From: Colivicinus sp022776215
Lineage (GTDB): Bacteria > Bacillota_I > Bacilli_A > Erysipelotrichales > Erysipelotrichaceae
Assembly (NCBI GenBank): GCA_022776215.1
Contig: JALFIR010000069.1
Span: 1-31,431 of the forward strand
Reading direction: 5' to 3'
DNA length: 31,431 nt
The notes beneath the pieces are model-generated. The model saw only the letters and a list, made by a program, of their open reading frames with translations. It was not told where the DNA came from and made no database searches. Position numbers and translations under genes: made by a program. Positions 1-8,384 of this stretch are shown here, piece by piece (the stretch's first letter is position 1; each line of letters starts with the position of its first letter).

Positions 1-140
1 TAACAATATCCATTAATAAAAGCACCACTTATACTAATGTATATGGGTGGTGCTGTTTTGCGGAATGGGTGGTGCTAAATTCTGGAATCTGGTGGTGCTA
101 AATAAGTGGAAAGGCTGGCGCCGTTAGACTGGAATATTCA
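1..140. mobile_element. End of an IS21-family-like insertion element
   Basis: Four degenerate tandem units of 22-23 bp share a GTGGTGCT core (47-54, 69-76, 92-99, and a diverged CTGGCGCC at 115-122) and a GGAAT block (62-66, 84-88, 108-112 diverged, 131-135). Multiple terminal repeats of this design are typical of IS21-family ends. The element plausibly ends at the CA at 139-140, because nrdA-like coding similarity begins right after it. A GC-rich inverted repeat (AGCACCAC at 21-28 with GTGGTGCT at 47-54, then GTTTT) could be a terminator for the transposition genes, which would lie to the left of the window. No transposase is visible, so the family call is from end structure only. Confidence 0.6.
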
Positions 141-2056
141 AAGGACTTTATGGTGATTATATTCTTACTCATTACTCTCGTATAGAGATAGATGAGGCCG
201 AGGGTTTTATTGTTAAAGATCGTGATAAATTGTTTACTTATTCTGGACTTGATTTATTATTGAAGCGTTATGTTATTCATGATCATAACCATGTTCCTCT
301 AGAAACACCTCAGGAGATGTTTATGGGTATTGCGCTACATCTTTGTATGAATGAAAAGATAGATCGTATGAAGTGGGTTAAGCGTACCTATGATATGTTA
401 AGTCAATTAGAAGTTACAATGGCAACTCCAACTATGTCAAATGCTAGAAAACCATATCATCAACTATCTAGTTGCTTCATTGACATGGTTCCGGATAGTT
501 TGGATGGCATTTATCGTTCCCTTGATAATTTCGCTAAGGTTTCTAAGCTTGGTGGTGGCATGGGAATGTACTTTGGCAAAGTGCGAGCAACCGGCAGTAC
601 TATTCGTGGTTTTAAGGGTGCTGCAGGTGGTGTTATTCGTTGGATAAGACTTGTTAATGATACAGCAGTGGCGGTTGACCAGCTTGGTATGCGTCAGGGT
701 GCTGTGGCTGTCTATCTTGATGTATGGCATAAGGATTTGCCTGAGTTTTTACAGCTTCGTACTAATAATGGTGATGACCGCATGAAGGCTCATGATGTTT
801 TTCCTGCTGTCTGTTATCCTGATTTGTTTTGGAAGTTAGCAGATGAAAATATCGATGCTCCTTGGTATTTGATGTGTCCACATGAAATATTGGCTGTTAA
901 GGGTTATTCTCTTGAGGACTACTATGGTGAGGAGTGGGAAAAGAGATATTATGACTGTGTAAATGATTCGCATATTTCTAAGCGAACAGTTTCTGTAAAA
1001 GATATTGTGCGTCTAGTTCTTCGTAGTGCGGTTGAAACAGGGACACCTTTCGCTTTTAATCGTGATACTGTTAATAGGATGAATCCTAATGGACATGCTG
1101 GTATGATTTATTGTTCAAATTTGTGCACAGAGATTGCACAAAACATGGCTCCTATTGAATATGTATCAACGAATATTTCTGTTGAAAATGGGGATACTGT
1201 CTTATTAACCACTACAAGACCTGGTGATTTTGTAGTATGTAATCTTGCAAGTCTTTCTCTTGGTAATCTTCCACTTGAGGATGATGAGTATATGCAAAGA
1301 ACAATTGAAACAGCTGTGCGTGCACTAGATAATGTCATTGATTTAAACTTTTATCCCTTAGAGTATGCAAAGTTAACTAACCATAAATATCGTAGCATTG
1401 GTCTTGGTGTTAGTGGATATCATCATATGCTCGCAAAACGAAATATTAAGTGGGAGAGCGAAGAACACTTAAAGTTTGTAGATGAGGTGTTTGAACGCAT
1501 TAATTTTGCTGCTATTAAAGCGGACAATGCTTTAGCTATTGAAAGAGGTGCTTATAAATTATTTGATGGCAGTGATTGGCAAAATGGTGATTATTTTAAA
1601 AAGCGTGGCTATACTTCAGAAAAGTGGAAAGACTTACAAAGAAGTGTTTGTGAAAATGGAATGCGTAATGCTTATCTTTTAGCTATTGCACCAACATCTA
1701 GTACTTCAGTTTTGTCTGGTACAACGGCTGGTGTTGATCCAGTGATGAAACGTTTTTATCTTGAGGAAAAGAAGGGTAGCATGTTGCCACGAGTTGCTCC
1801 TGAGCTTTCTATTAATACGTGGTGGTATTATAAGCCAGCACACACAATTGATCAAACCTGGTCTATAAAGGCGGCTAGTGTACGTCAGCGTCATATTGAT
1901 CAAGCTCAGAGTATGAATCTTTATATTACTAATGAATTTACGATGCGTCAGGTTCTTAATCTATATATTGAAGCTTGGAAGGCTGGTGTTAAAACCATAT
2001 ACTATGTGCGCAGTAAATCGCTTGAAGTAGAGGATTGCGATAGTTGTTCGGCATAA
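141..2056 (+). pseudogene. nrdA: Class I ribonucleotide reductase large subunit, 5'-truncated
   Basis: This is the catalytic alpha subunit that reduces ribonucleotides to deoxyribonucleotides. From the TTG at 230 the product would be 608 residues, and similarity extends back in frame to about 141 (a stretch reading DRDKLFTYSGLDLL spans the TTG). The catalytic set is present: Cys82 (SSCFI), the radical motif N297-L-C299-T-E301, Cys337 (VVCNLASL), and the C-terminal redox pair in EDCDSC. The N-terminal part, about 80-120 residues including any ATP-cone, is missing where the IS21-like end begins. No ATG or GTG lies in frame between 128 and 230, and the TTG has no ribosome binding site, so it is probably not translated correctly. 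The 5' part may lie on the other side of the element. nrdB follows 10 bp downstream. Arg is encoded mostly by CGN, unlike most genes further on. Confidence 0.85.
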
Positions 2057-2066
2057 GGAGGATAAT

Positions 2067-3110
2067 ATGGAAGAAATTAAGAAAAAACCACTTTTTAATC
2101 CCAATGGAGATATTGATGTACGTCTTCGTAGGATGATTGGTGGCAATACTACAAATTTAAATGATTTTAATAATATGAAGTATCCATGGGTTAGCGATTG
2201 GTATCGTCAGGCTATGAATAACTTTTGGGTGCCAGAAGAGATTAATCTTTCTCAAGATGTTAAAGATTATCCAAACCTATTGCCCACAGAACGCATTGCA
2301 TATGATAAGATTCTTAGCTTTTTGGTCTTCCTTGATTCGATACAAACGGCCAACCTACCAAACATTGGTGAGTATATTACCGCAAATGAGGTTAATCTTT
2401 GTCTATCAATTCAGACATTTCAGGAATGTGTCCATTCTCAAAGTTATAGTTATATGCTAGATACTATTTGTTCGCCTGTGGAAAGAAATGACATCTTGTA
2501 TCAATGGAAAAATGATGAGCATCTTTTAAGGCGCAATACTTTTATTGGTGATTGTTATAATGAGTTTCAGGTTAAAAAAGATCCTTTAACATTATTGCGT
2601 GTGATGATGGCTAACTTTATTTTAGAAGGTATCTATTTCTATAGTGGTTTTATGTTTTTCTACAACTTGTCACGAAATGGTAAAATGCCTGGTTCAGCAC
2701 AGGAAATTCGTTATATAAATCGTGATGAGAATACTCATCTTTGGTTGTTTCGCAATATCATCAGCGAACTACAGAAGGAAAATCCTGAGCTTTTTACAGA
2801 AGAAAATATAGAAATGCTTCGTTCTATGATGAAAGAAGGTGTGCGTCAAGAGATTGAGTGGGGCCATTATGTGATAGGAGATGGTGTTCCAGGTTTAAAT
2901 AAGGATATGATAAGTGACTATATTCATTATCTTGGAAATTTACGTTGGATGAGTCTAGGTTATTCACCACTTTATCCAGGCTTTGAGAAAGAGCCAGATA
3001 GTATGGCTTGGGTTAGTCAATATTCAAACGCCAATATGGTTAAAACAGATTTCTTTGAGGCCAAAAGCACCGCCTATGCAAAAAGCACAGCCCTTGTTGA
3101 TGACCTATAG
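2067..3110 (+). CDS. nrdB: Class I ribonucleotide reductase small (radical) subunit
   Basis: This subunit houses the dimetal centre and radical that drive the large subunit. All metal ligands can be placed: D90 (FLDSIQ), E120 and H123 (FQECVHSQSY), E187 (FILEGIY), and E221 and H224 (RDENTH). The radical tyrosine position is occupied by Y127, as in a tyrosyl-radical enzyme. The length of 347 residues is normal. A strong AAGGAGG site lies 5 nt before the ATG, and the gene sits 10 bp after the truncated nrdA, so it was the second gene of an nrdAB operon. The gene itself looks intact. Without a full nrdA its product would have no partner from this locus. I see no strong terminator after it. Confidence 0.93.
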   Translation: MEEIKKKPLFNPNGDIDVRLRRMIGGNTTNLNDFNNMKYPWVSDWYRQAMNNFWVPEEINLSQDVKDYPNLLPTERIAYDKILSFLVFLDSIQTANLPNIGEYITANEVNLCLSIQTFQECVHSQSYSYMLDTICSPVERNDILYQWKNDEHLLRRNTFIGDCYNEFQVKKDPLTLLRVMMANFILEGIYFYSGFMFFYNLSRNGKMPGSAQEIRYINRDENTHLWLFRNIISELQKENPELFTEENIEMLRSMMKEGVRQEIEWGHYVIGDGVPGLNKDMISDYIHYLGNLRWMSLGYSPLYPGFEKEPDSMAWVSQYSNANMVKTDFFEAKSTAYAKSTALVDDL

Positions 3111-3181
3111 TGTTAACGTCAAGATAATATAAAAGACGCTACACATGAAAACAGAGCTCAACTTTTTAAACTTATTTAAGT

Positions 3182-3237
3182 AAAATGGTATAAACAACTT
3201 ATTGAACTTCTTTATATAAAATGGTATAAATAAGTTG
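3182..3237 (+). promoter_or_regulatory. Duplicated promoter/operator before the first HTH-ART module
   Basis: An identical 13-mer, AAAATGGTATAAA, occurs at 3182-3194 and 3218-3230, each containing a -10-like TATAAA. CAACTTATT at 3195-3203 and AATAAGTTG at 3229-3237 form a perfect 9-bp inverted repeat. The start codon follows at 3248 with a GAGGTGAG ribosome binding site. The layout suggests autoregulation by the HTH domain of the downstream protein; this is inference. Confidence 0.5.
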
Positions 3238-3247
3238 AGGTGAGCAT

Positions 3248-4105
3248 ATGGACTACAATTTTGATAAAGATTTTAAAGCGATTCGAGACGTTTTGGATAT
3301 TTCGCAAAAAGAATTTGCGAAGGTTTTAGATACTGAACAAAAAACAATTTCTAATATCGAATCAAAAGATTCATATCCTTCTAAAACTATTGTAGAAAGT
3401 GCCTTTACTTATGCGTTTAAAAAGGATGTCAAGATCAACAAACTAAAGGAATTGTTATGTAGAGATAACTTGAGTCATAATGAGAAACTTCTTTTTCATG
3501 GTTCTAAGGGCGAAATAAAAGGTGATATTGATGTTAATTTTGGTAGAGGAAATAATGATTTTGGCAAAGGCTTCTATACTGGCGAAAGCTATGAACAAGC
3601 CGTATCATTTATATCTACTTATGATGATCCAAGTGTATATTTTATGTCCTTTGATGATAGTGACTTAAAGTGTAAAAGATATTCAGTTGATAGGGAATGG
3701 ATGATGACTATTGCATATTATAGGGAATCTTTAGAGGAGTATGAGAATCATCCTTTAATTGAGAAAATTATTAAAGAGTCAAGAGATTGTGACTATATAA
3801 TTGCGCCTATAGCTGATAATAAGATGTTTGAGACAATTAATGAATTTATCGAAGGTAATCTAACTGATAAACAGAGTAAACATTGTTTAGCCGCTACAAA
3901 TCTTGGTATGCAATATGTATTTCTTACCGAAAAGGCAGCATCTAGGTTAAAAATAGTGGAACGTTGTTATGTATGTGATAAAGAAAGAGAATATTATAAA
4001 AAAATTAAAGAAGATTATAGAAAACTAGGCAATGATAAAGTTAAATTGGCAAAGGCACAATATAGAGGCATTGGAAAATATATAGATGAGGTTTTGGCAT
4101 GTTAA
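3248..4105 (+). CDS. HTH (Xre-like) plus DUF3990-type ADP-ribosyltransferase-like protein
   Basis: Residues about 8-60 form an Xre-like helix-turn-helix (DISQKEFAKVLDTEQKTISNIE). Residues about 80-245 resemble DUF3990, which from memory belongs to the ADP-ribosyltransferase superfamily. LFHGSK places His84 where these enzymes bind NAD, and GKGFYTGESYEQA (107-118) fits the second (Tyr) motif. The acidic catalytic residue is not certain to me. The C-terminal tail (250-285) is charged. The ATG is supported by GAGGTGAG. The gene overlaps the next by 7 bp, and the pair is repeated in diverged form at 17448-18739. A toxin or regulatory ADP-ribosyltransferase fused to its own DNA-binding domain is plausible; the function is not established. 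Confidence 0.75.
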   Translation: MDYNFDKDFKAIRDVLDISQKEFAKVLDTEQKTISNIESKDSYPSKTIVESAFTYAFKKDVKINKLKELLCRDNLSHNEKLLFHGSKGEIKGDIDVNFGRGNNDFGKGFYTGESYEQAVSFISTYDDPSVYFMSFDDSDLKCKRYSVDREWMMTIAYYRESLEEYENHPLIEKIIKESRDCDYIIAPIADNKMFETINEFIEGNLTDKQSKHCLAATNLGMQYVFLTEKAASRLKIVERCYVCDKEREYYKKIKEDYRKLGNDKVKLAKAQYRGIGKYIDEVLAC

Positions 4106-4596
4106 AGAAAAGAAAAATAGATAGTAATGGTTTACTAATGTGTAAAATACAAGCTCAAGCCTTTGAACGCTCTATTGATAGAATGGAATGCAGTTCTGAT
4201 GTTTTTATTAGAAGATTCATGCACAGTAAAATTGCTGATTTATTTGATAATGAAGGCATACTTGATACTAACTATCAATGGAAAGATGTACTAGACTTTG
4301 TAGAAGAAGAATATGGTGTTAGTAATTATGGTAGCGTTAAATATAGCCCAAATGAGATGTATTGGATTGGCTATGTCTATAGATACTATTCATATACTTA
4401 CGAGATGTCTTCAGCCCAAGTTTATCGAATTGTAAAGCCAAAAGAATTAAGAGATGTGTATCTTCCTTATCACACTCTAGATCCAAGCCAGGCGATTGAA
4501 AGAATATTAGAGGCAAAGGGTTTGCCTATAACCGAAGAAGAAGAACTCAAGCGTCAATATGAAATTATTAAAAGAATCTATAATGAAGATAAATAA
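4099..4596 (+). CDS. DUF3791-like partner of the DUF3990-like protein
   Basis: A 165-residue soluble protein with no signal peptide. Its core (CSSDVFIRRFMHS, YWIGYVYRYYSYTY, then DVYLPYHTLDPSQAIERIL) matches the equivalent gene at 18260-18739. The C-terminal D-Y-HT-(A/I)xxIL pattern resembles DUF3791, a small domain I recall beside DUF3990 genes. The 7-bp overlap with the upstream gene indicates coupled translation and suggests the two products act together, possibly as antitoxin or adaptor. No catalytic motif is visible. The gene ends against a convergent terminator shared with the histidine kinase. Confidence 0.65.
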   Translation: MLKKRKIDSNGLLMCKIQAQAFERSIDRMECSSDVFIRRFMHSKIADLFDNEGILDTNYQWKDVLDFVEEEYGVSNYGSVKYSPNEMYWIGYVYRYYSYTYEMSSAQVYRIVKPKELRDVYLPYHTLDPSQAIERILEAKGLPITEEEELKRQYEIIKRIYNEDK

Positions 4597-4597
4597 G

Positions 4598-4621
4598 AAA
4601 TGGAACATTAACGTTCCATTT
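4598..4621. terminator. Bidirectional terminator between convergent genes
   Basis: A perfect 9-bp stem (AAATGGAAC at 4598-4606, GTTCCATTT at 4613-4621) is followed by T residues on the plus strand and flanked by A residues that serve the minus strand. It lies between the DUF3791-like gene and the kinase and overlaps the kinase stop codon. Confidence 0.8.
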
Positions 4622-5699
4622 TTACTTCTATAGTAGTTCCGTTATTATTACTGTCTTTAACATAGACACTAGCCTTATGTAACTTAGCTATCTCATATAC
4701 TAAAGCTAAGCCTAAACCAACACCACCAAATTGTCTATTTCTAGATTTATCAATTCTAAAGAAGGGTTGGAAGATGGTTTCTTGGTACTCTTTAGGAATA
4801 CCATTACCGGTATCTTTTACTTGGATATAAGTATATTTATCATCATTGTTTATATTGATGGATACACTACCATCTTGTTTGTTATACTTAATCGCATTCT
4901 CAACTAAGTTATAGATCATTTGATAAATAAGAGTATCTGAACCGGTGATAGTTGAGTTACCTTTAGTAGATAAAGTGATATTCTTCTTATCAGCCAACAA
5001 ACTTAAGTCGGCTATAATTTCTTCTATTAATGGATTAAGTTCAATTTGTTCATTGGTTGGAATATTATTAAGATTAGCTATCTCCAATAGTGTTTTACTC
5101 ATTTGATTTAATCTTTCAATTTGTTCACCTAAAGATTTTAAAAATAATTCCGTTTCAGGTTTGATATCAGGATTATCAATAGGAAATGATTCAATCTGTG
5201 CTTGCATCAAAGCTAGTGGTGTTTTAAGTTCATGAGCTACATTATAGTTAAATTGTTCCTGTGCCTTAAAAGATTGATTAAGTCTATCCAACATATCATT
5301 AAATGATTTAGAAAGATTTGAGAATTCTGTTAAAGAATCTTCTTCTAACTTGATATCACCTAGATTACTAGATTGAACTGTTTCTACTTGTTCTACATAT
5401 TTATTTAATGGTTTCAAAGCTTTACCCGATACAAAATAAGCAAGGACACCTGACAATAGGGCAACATCCAATGATATTAAGATATTAGATATTCTAAAAT
5501 CACTCTTGGCAGTTGATATTACAAGGGTAACATCCTTGGGGTCAACAGGAATCTTAGTTTCATTATTAATCACAAAGCTTTCGATATCATTCATATAGGA
5601 AATGCCACTTGTAGAAAGTAGTACTTGCATCAATAAACAAGTAAAAACTATTAACAAGAAGGTCATGATTGTTATGCGCCATTGTAGTGAATTTTTCAT
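4608..5699 (-). CDS. Sensor histidine kinase of the methionine-sulfoxide repair locus
   Basis: A 363-residue membrane kinase. Transmembrane segments are at about 8-28 and 72-92, with a short extracytoplasmic loop of about 45 residues between them. A HAMP-like linker follows at about 93-145. The H-box is FNYNVAHELKTPLAL with phosphoacceptor His156, the N-box is NLVENAIKYN (264-273), G1 is DTGNGIP (296-302) and G2 is GGVGLGLAL (325-333). It overlaps the response-regulator gene by 4 bp (ATGA), so the two are co-translated. The small sensor loop and the divergent redox operon suggest it senses an envelope oxidative signal; that link is inferred from location. Confidence 0.92.
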   Translation of the reverse strand: MKNSLQWRITIMTFLLIVFTCLLMQVLLSTSGISYMNDIESFVINNETKIPVDPKDVTLVISTAKSDFRISNILISLDVALLSGVLAYFVSGKALKPLNKYVEQVETVQSSNLGDIKLEEDSLTEFSNLSKSFNDMLDRLNQSFKAQEQFNYNVAHELKTPLALMQAQIESFPIDNPDIKPETELFLKSLGEQIERLNQMSKTLLEIANLNNIPTNEQIELNPLIEEIIADLSLLADKKNITLSTKGNSTITGSDTLIYQMIYNLVENAIKYNKQDGSVSININNDDKYTYIQVKDTGNGIPKEYQETIFQPFFRIDKSRNRQFGGVGLGLALVYEIAKLHKASVYVKDSNNNGTTIEVKMER

Positions 5700-6370
5700 A
5701 TTGTCTCCTTAATTAAGTAGCCTTCGCCAATTCTGTTAATAATAGGATCATAGCCTAACTTATCCTTTAGTTTCTTACGAAGTGATGAGATATGAACTCT
5801 AATTGAATTAGAAAAGGAATCAACACTATTGTCCCAAACATGATCAATTAATTCTTCACTAGATACAGGTCTACCTTGATGTAGCAATAGATATTCTAAG
5901 ATAGCTGTTTCTTTTTTAGTTAAAGTTAAAATGTCTCCATTTAATTGACATTGTCTTTTAATACTATCGAATGTTATTTCTCCACATTTTAAAGAAGAGT
6001 TGTTTTGTTTAAAGTTACGATAAGTTAAAGAACGAATACGTGCTTCTAATTCTTCAAAATGAAATGGTTTAGTTAAATAATCACTAGCACCTGCATCCAA
6101 GCCTTTAACTTTATCATTAACAGATACTAGGGCCGAAAGGATTAAGACAGGCGTTTCTCTATTGAATTGTCTAAAGTTAGAAAGAATAGTCATACCATCC
6201 ATGCCTGGTAGGTTAAGGTCAAGAATTACAAGGTCATAGTTTTCTACTTCTAATAGTTCCATTCCTTCTTCACCGTTGAAACAATAATCAACACTGTAGC
6301 CTTTTGACTTTAGTACTTTACAAATCATTAAACATAATTCTTGTTCATCTTCTATTATTAATAAGCGCAT
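5696..6370 (-). CDS. OmpR/PhoB-family response regulator
   Basis: A 224-residue two-domain regulator. The receiver domain has acidic residues E7 and D8, phosphoacceptor D51 (VILDLNLPGMDG), S79 and K101 (LTKPF). A winged-helix DNA-binding domain follows at about 128-222 (SNSIRVHISSLRKKL is the recognition-helix region). It pairs with the kinase downstream and is divergent from the CXXC peptide-polyferredoxin-TlpA-MsrAB operon. Two adjacent 11-12 bp direct repeats in the shared intergenic region are the obvious candidate binding site. I expect it controls that operon and itself. TCS genes are known beside msrAB in some other anaerobes, which supports but does not prove this. Confidence 0.92.
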   Translation of the reverse strand: MRLLIIEDEQELCLMICKVLKSKGYSVDYCFNGEEGMELLEVENYDLVILDLNLPGMDGMTILSNFRQFNRETPVLILSALVSVNDKVKGLDAGASDYLTKPFHFEELEARIRSLTYRNFKQNNSSLKCGEITFDSIKRQCQLNGDILTLTKKETAILEYLLLHQGRPVSSEELIDHVWDNSVDSFSNSIRVHISSLRKKLKDKLGYDPIINRIGEGYLIKETI

Positions 6371-6399
6371 TTATTTCACCTTGTTTCAAATTATATCAA

Positions 6400-6457
6400 T
6401 TCAATATAAAGTTCATATAAAGTTTTTTCTTAACACCAATTTTATTTCTCGTATATT
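6400..6457 (+). promoter_or_regulatory. Candidate response-regulator site and promoter of the redox operon
   Basis: TTCAATATAAAG (6400-6411) and TTCATATAAAG (6412-6422) are adjacent direct repeats, the arrangement OmpR-family regulators bind. They lie just upstream of a possible -35 (TTAACA, 6430-6435) and -10 (TATATT, 6452-6457, 16-nt spacer) leading to the gene at 6487. The position suits activation of the plus-strand operon and autoregulation of the divergent regulator gene. Confidence 0.45.
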
Positions 6458-6486
6458 AAGATAAGTGCGAAAGGATTGGTTAGCTT

Positions 6487-6624
6487 ATGAAAAAAGGAAG
6501 TATTCAAGTCCTAACATTATTGTTAGCTATAGTAATGATAGGATATGGAATCTATCGAAAAGAGGTAGATACAGTATTAGGAAAAGCGATAAAAATCTGC
6601 TTGGAGTGTGTTGGCATTGGATAA
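6487..6624 (+). CDS. Small CXXC membrane protein, CD1871A family
   Basis: A 45-residue protein: one N-terminal transmembrane helix (about residues 6-22), then the segment YGIYRKEVDTVLGKAIKICLEC with a CXXC pair at Cys38 and Cys41, ending four residues later. This layout matches the CD1871A-type CXXC proteins of clostridia as I remember them. An AAAGGA site lies about 11 nt upstream of the ATG. The stop codon at 6622 overlaps the start region of the polyferredoxin gene, so translation is coupled. It probably carries electrons or thiols between the membrane iron-sulfur protein and the lipoprotein thioredoxin; this role is inferred. A different-frame reading starting at 6465 has no family resemblance. 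Confidence 0.85.
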   Translation: MKKGSIQVLTLLLAIVMIGYGIYRKEVDTVLGKAIKICLECVGIG

Positions 6625-7501
6625 AAAGAAAATATCTTGTGAAGTAGCTAAGAAAAGAGGCTTCATTCAAGCTTTAGCTACACTATTTACTAACCCCCAT
6701 GTTTCAAACTTTAGTAAAGGTTCTATTTATACAGGAAAGGCCAAGTCAGTATGTGTACCAGGTCTTAACTGTTATTCATGTCCTGCAGCCACAGGGGCTT
6801 GTCCAATTGGCTCTTTCCAGGCTGTTGTAGGATCTAGTAAATTCAGATTCTCATACTATGTCAGTGGTATCCTAATATTCTTTGGCGTAATGTTTGGAAG
6901 ATTAATCTGTGGCTTCTTATGTCCGTTTGGTTGGTTTCAAGAATTATTACATAAGATTCCAACTAAGAAGTTTTCTACTAAGAAGTTACATTTCTTAACT
7001 TACTTAAAATATGTAATCCTTGTAGTGTTTGTAATTTTACTACCCATTTTAGTTAGAAACGATGTAAATATGGCTAATCCTTTCTTTTGTAAGTACATAT
7101 GTCCTCAAGGGGTACTAGAGGGTGCTCTACCCTTATCGCTTGTTAATCCAAGTGTTAAGGCAGCCTTAGGTAAACTATTTACTTGGAAGTTTTCAATTCT
7201 AGTGATTATAGTTATCCTAAGTACTATCTTCTATCGACCATTCTGCAAGTGGTTGTGTCCTCTTGGTGCATTCTATGCCTTGTTCAATAAGATATCTTTA
7301 TTTAAGATTAAGTTTGAAGAAGACAAGTGTGTGCGTTGTGGAAAGTGTGTAAAAACATGTAAGATGGATGTTGATGTGACTAAAGATCCTCAACATACTG
7401 AATGCATTAGATGTGGTGATTGTATTAAGGCGTGTCCTGTAAAAGCACTAAGCTATAATTTTGGCTTAGATTTAAAGAAAGAAGGTAAATTAAATGATTA
7501 A
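6608..7501 (+). CDS. NapH/YccM-like membrane polyferredoxin (4Fe-4S protein)
   Basis: A 297-residue membrane iron-sulfur protein. An N-terminal Cys-rich block (CVPGLNCYSCPAATGACPIG) precedes about four transmembrane segments carrying CGFLCPFGW, FCKYICPQG and FCKWLCPLG motifs. Two C-terminal 4Fe-4S clusters follow (CVRCGKCVKTCK and CIRCGDCIKACP). Such proteins pass electrons across or along the membrane. Here it is flanked by a CXXC peptide and a TlpA-like lipoprotein, so it may be the electron source for envelope thiol reduction in place of CcdA/DsbD, which is absent from the window. The start is uncertain: GTG 6608, TTG 6611 or TTG 6617, the last being best spaced from GGAG at 6603. It overlaps the next gene by 8 bp. 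Confidence 0.88.
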   Translation: MLALDKKKISCEVAKKRGFIQALATLFTNPHVSNFSKGSIYTGKAKSVCVPGLNCYSCPAATGACPIGSFQAVVGSSKFRFSYYVSGILIFFGVMFGRLICGFLCPFGWFQELLHKIPTKKFSTKKLHFLTYLKYVILVVFVILLPILVRNDVNMANPFFCKYICPQGVLEGALPLSLVNPSVKAALGKLFTWKFSILVIIVILSTIFYRPFCKWLCPLGAFYALFNKISLFKIKFEEDKCVRCGKCVKTCKMDVDVTKDPQHTECIRCGDCIKACPVKALSYNFGLDLKKEGKLND

Positions 7502-8348
7502 AAAATTATTAGTAAGCTTATTAACAGTATTAATGTTGGTAGGTCTTGTGGCTTGTAAGAAGGATGATAATCTAGAGGCTCAGGCTTTAGCTAGATATAA
7601 GGAATTGATGGCTGAAGAGAATGAAATTTTAGGTAAGGATAGCGAGCTATGGGAAAAGGTTTATATGGCAAGTGATAAGATGTCTATGATTGAAGATGGT
7701 AAGAATTATGGTGATTTCTTATTAGAGATGGTTGAAATCATTAAGGATGAATTATCAGAAGATGATTATGGCTATATTAAGGGTCAAGCTCAAAAGATTA
7801 AGGATATTGAAGCTGAATTAACAGAGCTTGAAAATAAGTATCCAGATCTTTCAGCTAAGACAAATGATTCTAGTATGAATATGGAAGAAATGGAAGCTTA
7901 TCCTTCATTTACTGGTAAAGACTTAGATGGTAATGATGTTGATAGTAAGGAAGTATTTAAGAATAATAAGTTTACTGTAGTTAATTATTGGTTTACAGGT
8001 TGTACAGGTTGTGTTGCAGAACTTGCCGATTTAGAAAAATTAAATAAAGAATATAAAGAAATGGGCGGGGAGTTAGTTGGTGTTAATACTACATTGTTAG
8101 ATGGTAAGGAAGAAGATATTAAGGAAGCGAAGGACTTATTAGCTACTAAGGGCGTTACTTATAGAAACTTTTATTTCGCAAAGGATAGCGCAGCAGGTAA
8201 GTTCACTGAAAACATCTTCGCATATCCTATTACTTACGTTATTGATTCCCAGGGTAATATTGTTGGTGAGCCAATCTTAGGTGCTCTTATGGAAGATGCC
8301 CAAAAGGAATTGTTAGATAAGTATATCCAAGAAGCTTTAAGTAAGTAA
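7494..8348 (+). CDS. TlpA/ResA-like thioredoxin-fold lipoprotein
   Basis: A 284-residue protein with a lipoprotein signal (LVAC, lipidated Cys21). A charged, helical region (about 25-125) precedes a C-terminal redoxin domain (about 136-280). The redox centre is NYWFTGCTGCVAEL, with Cys170 and Cys173 as the CXXC pair, and a cis-Pro loop is likely at YPITYVID. It is anchored outside the membrane and should relay electrons from the membrane iron-sulfur protein to MsrAB, the next gene. It overlaps the upstream gene by 8 bp. The helical spacer is longer than in ResA and may set reach or bind a partner. Confidence 0.9.
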   Translation: MIKKLLVSLLTVLMLVGLVACKKDDNLEAQALARYKELMAEENEILGKDSELWEKVYMASDKMSMIEDGKNYGDFLLEMVEIIKDELSEDDYGYIKGQAQKIKDIEAELTELENKYPDLSAKTNDSSMNMEEMEAYPSFTGKDLDGNDVDSKEVFKNNKFTVVNYWFTGCTGCVAELADLEKLNKEYKEMGGELVGVNTTLLDGKEEDIKEAKDLLATKGVTYRNFYFAKDSAAGKFTENIFAYPITYVIDSQGNIVGEPILGALMEDAQKELLDKYIQEALSK

Positions 8349-8384
8349 TATCTAAATTCTTCTTTTGCCTAGAAAGTTTATATT

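Noticed and set aside
45..135. Tandem 22-23 bp repeats considered as a CRISPR array
   Set aside because: There are no unique spacers between units; repeat spacing and composition fit insertion-element end repeats.
441..730. Plus- and minus-strand frames inside nrdA
   Set aside because: They are alternative-frame shadows of conserved catalytic-domain coding sequence.
6465..6647. 60-codon plus-strand frame before the polyferredoxin gene
   Set aside because: It overlaps the 45-residue CXXC protein in another frame, lacks a fitting ribosome binding site and has no family pattern. The CXXC frame explains the region.
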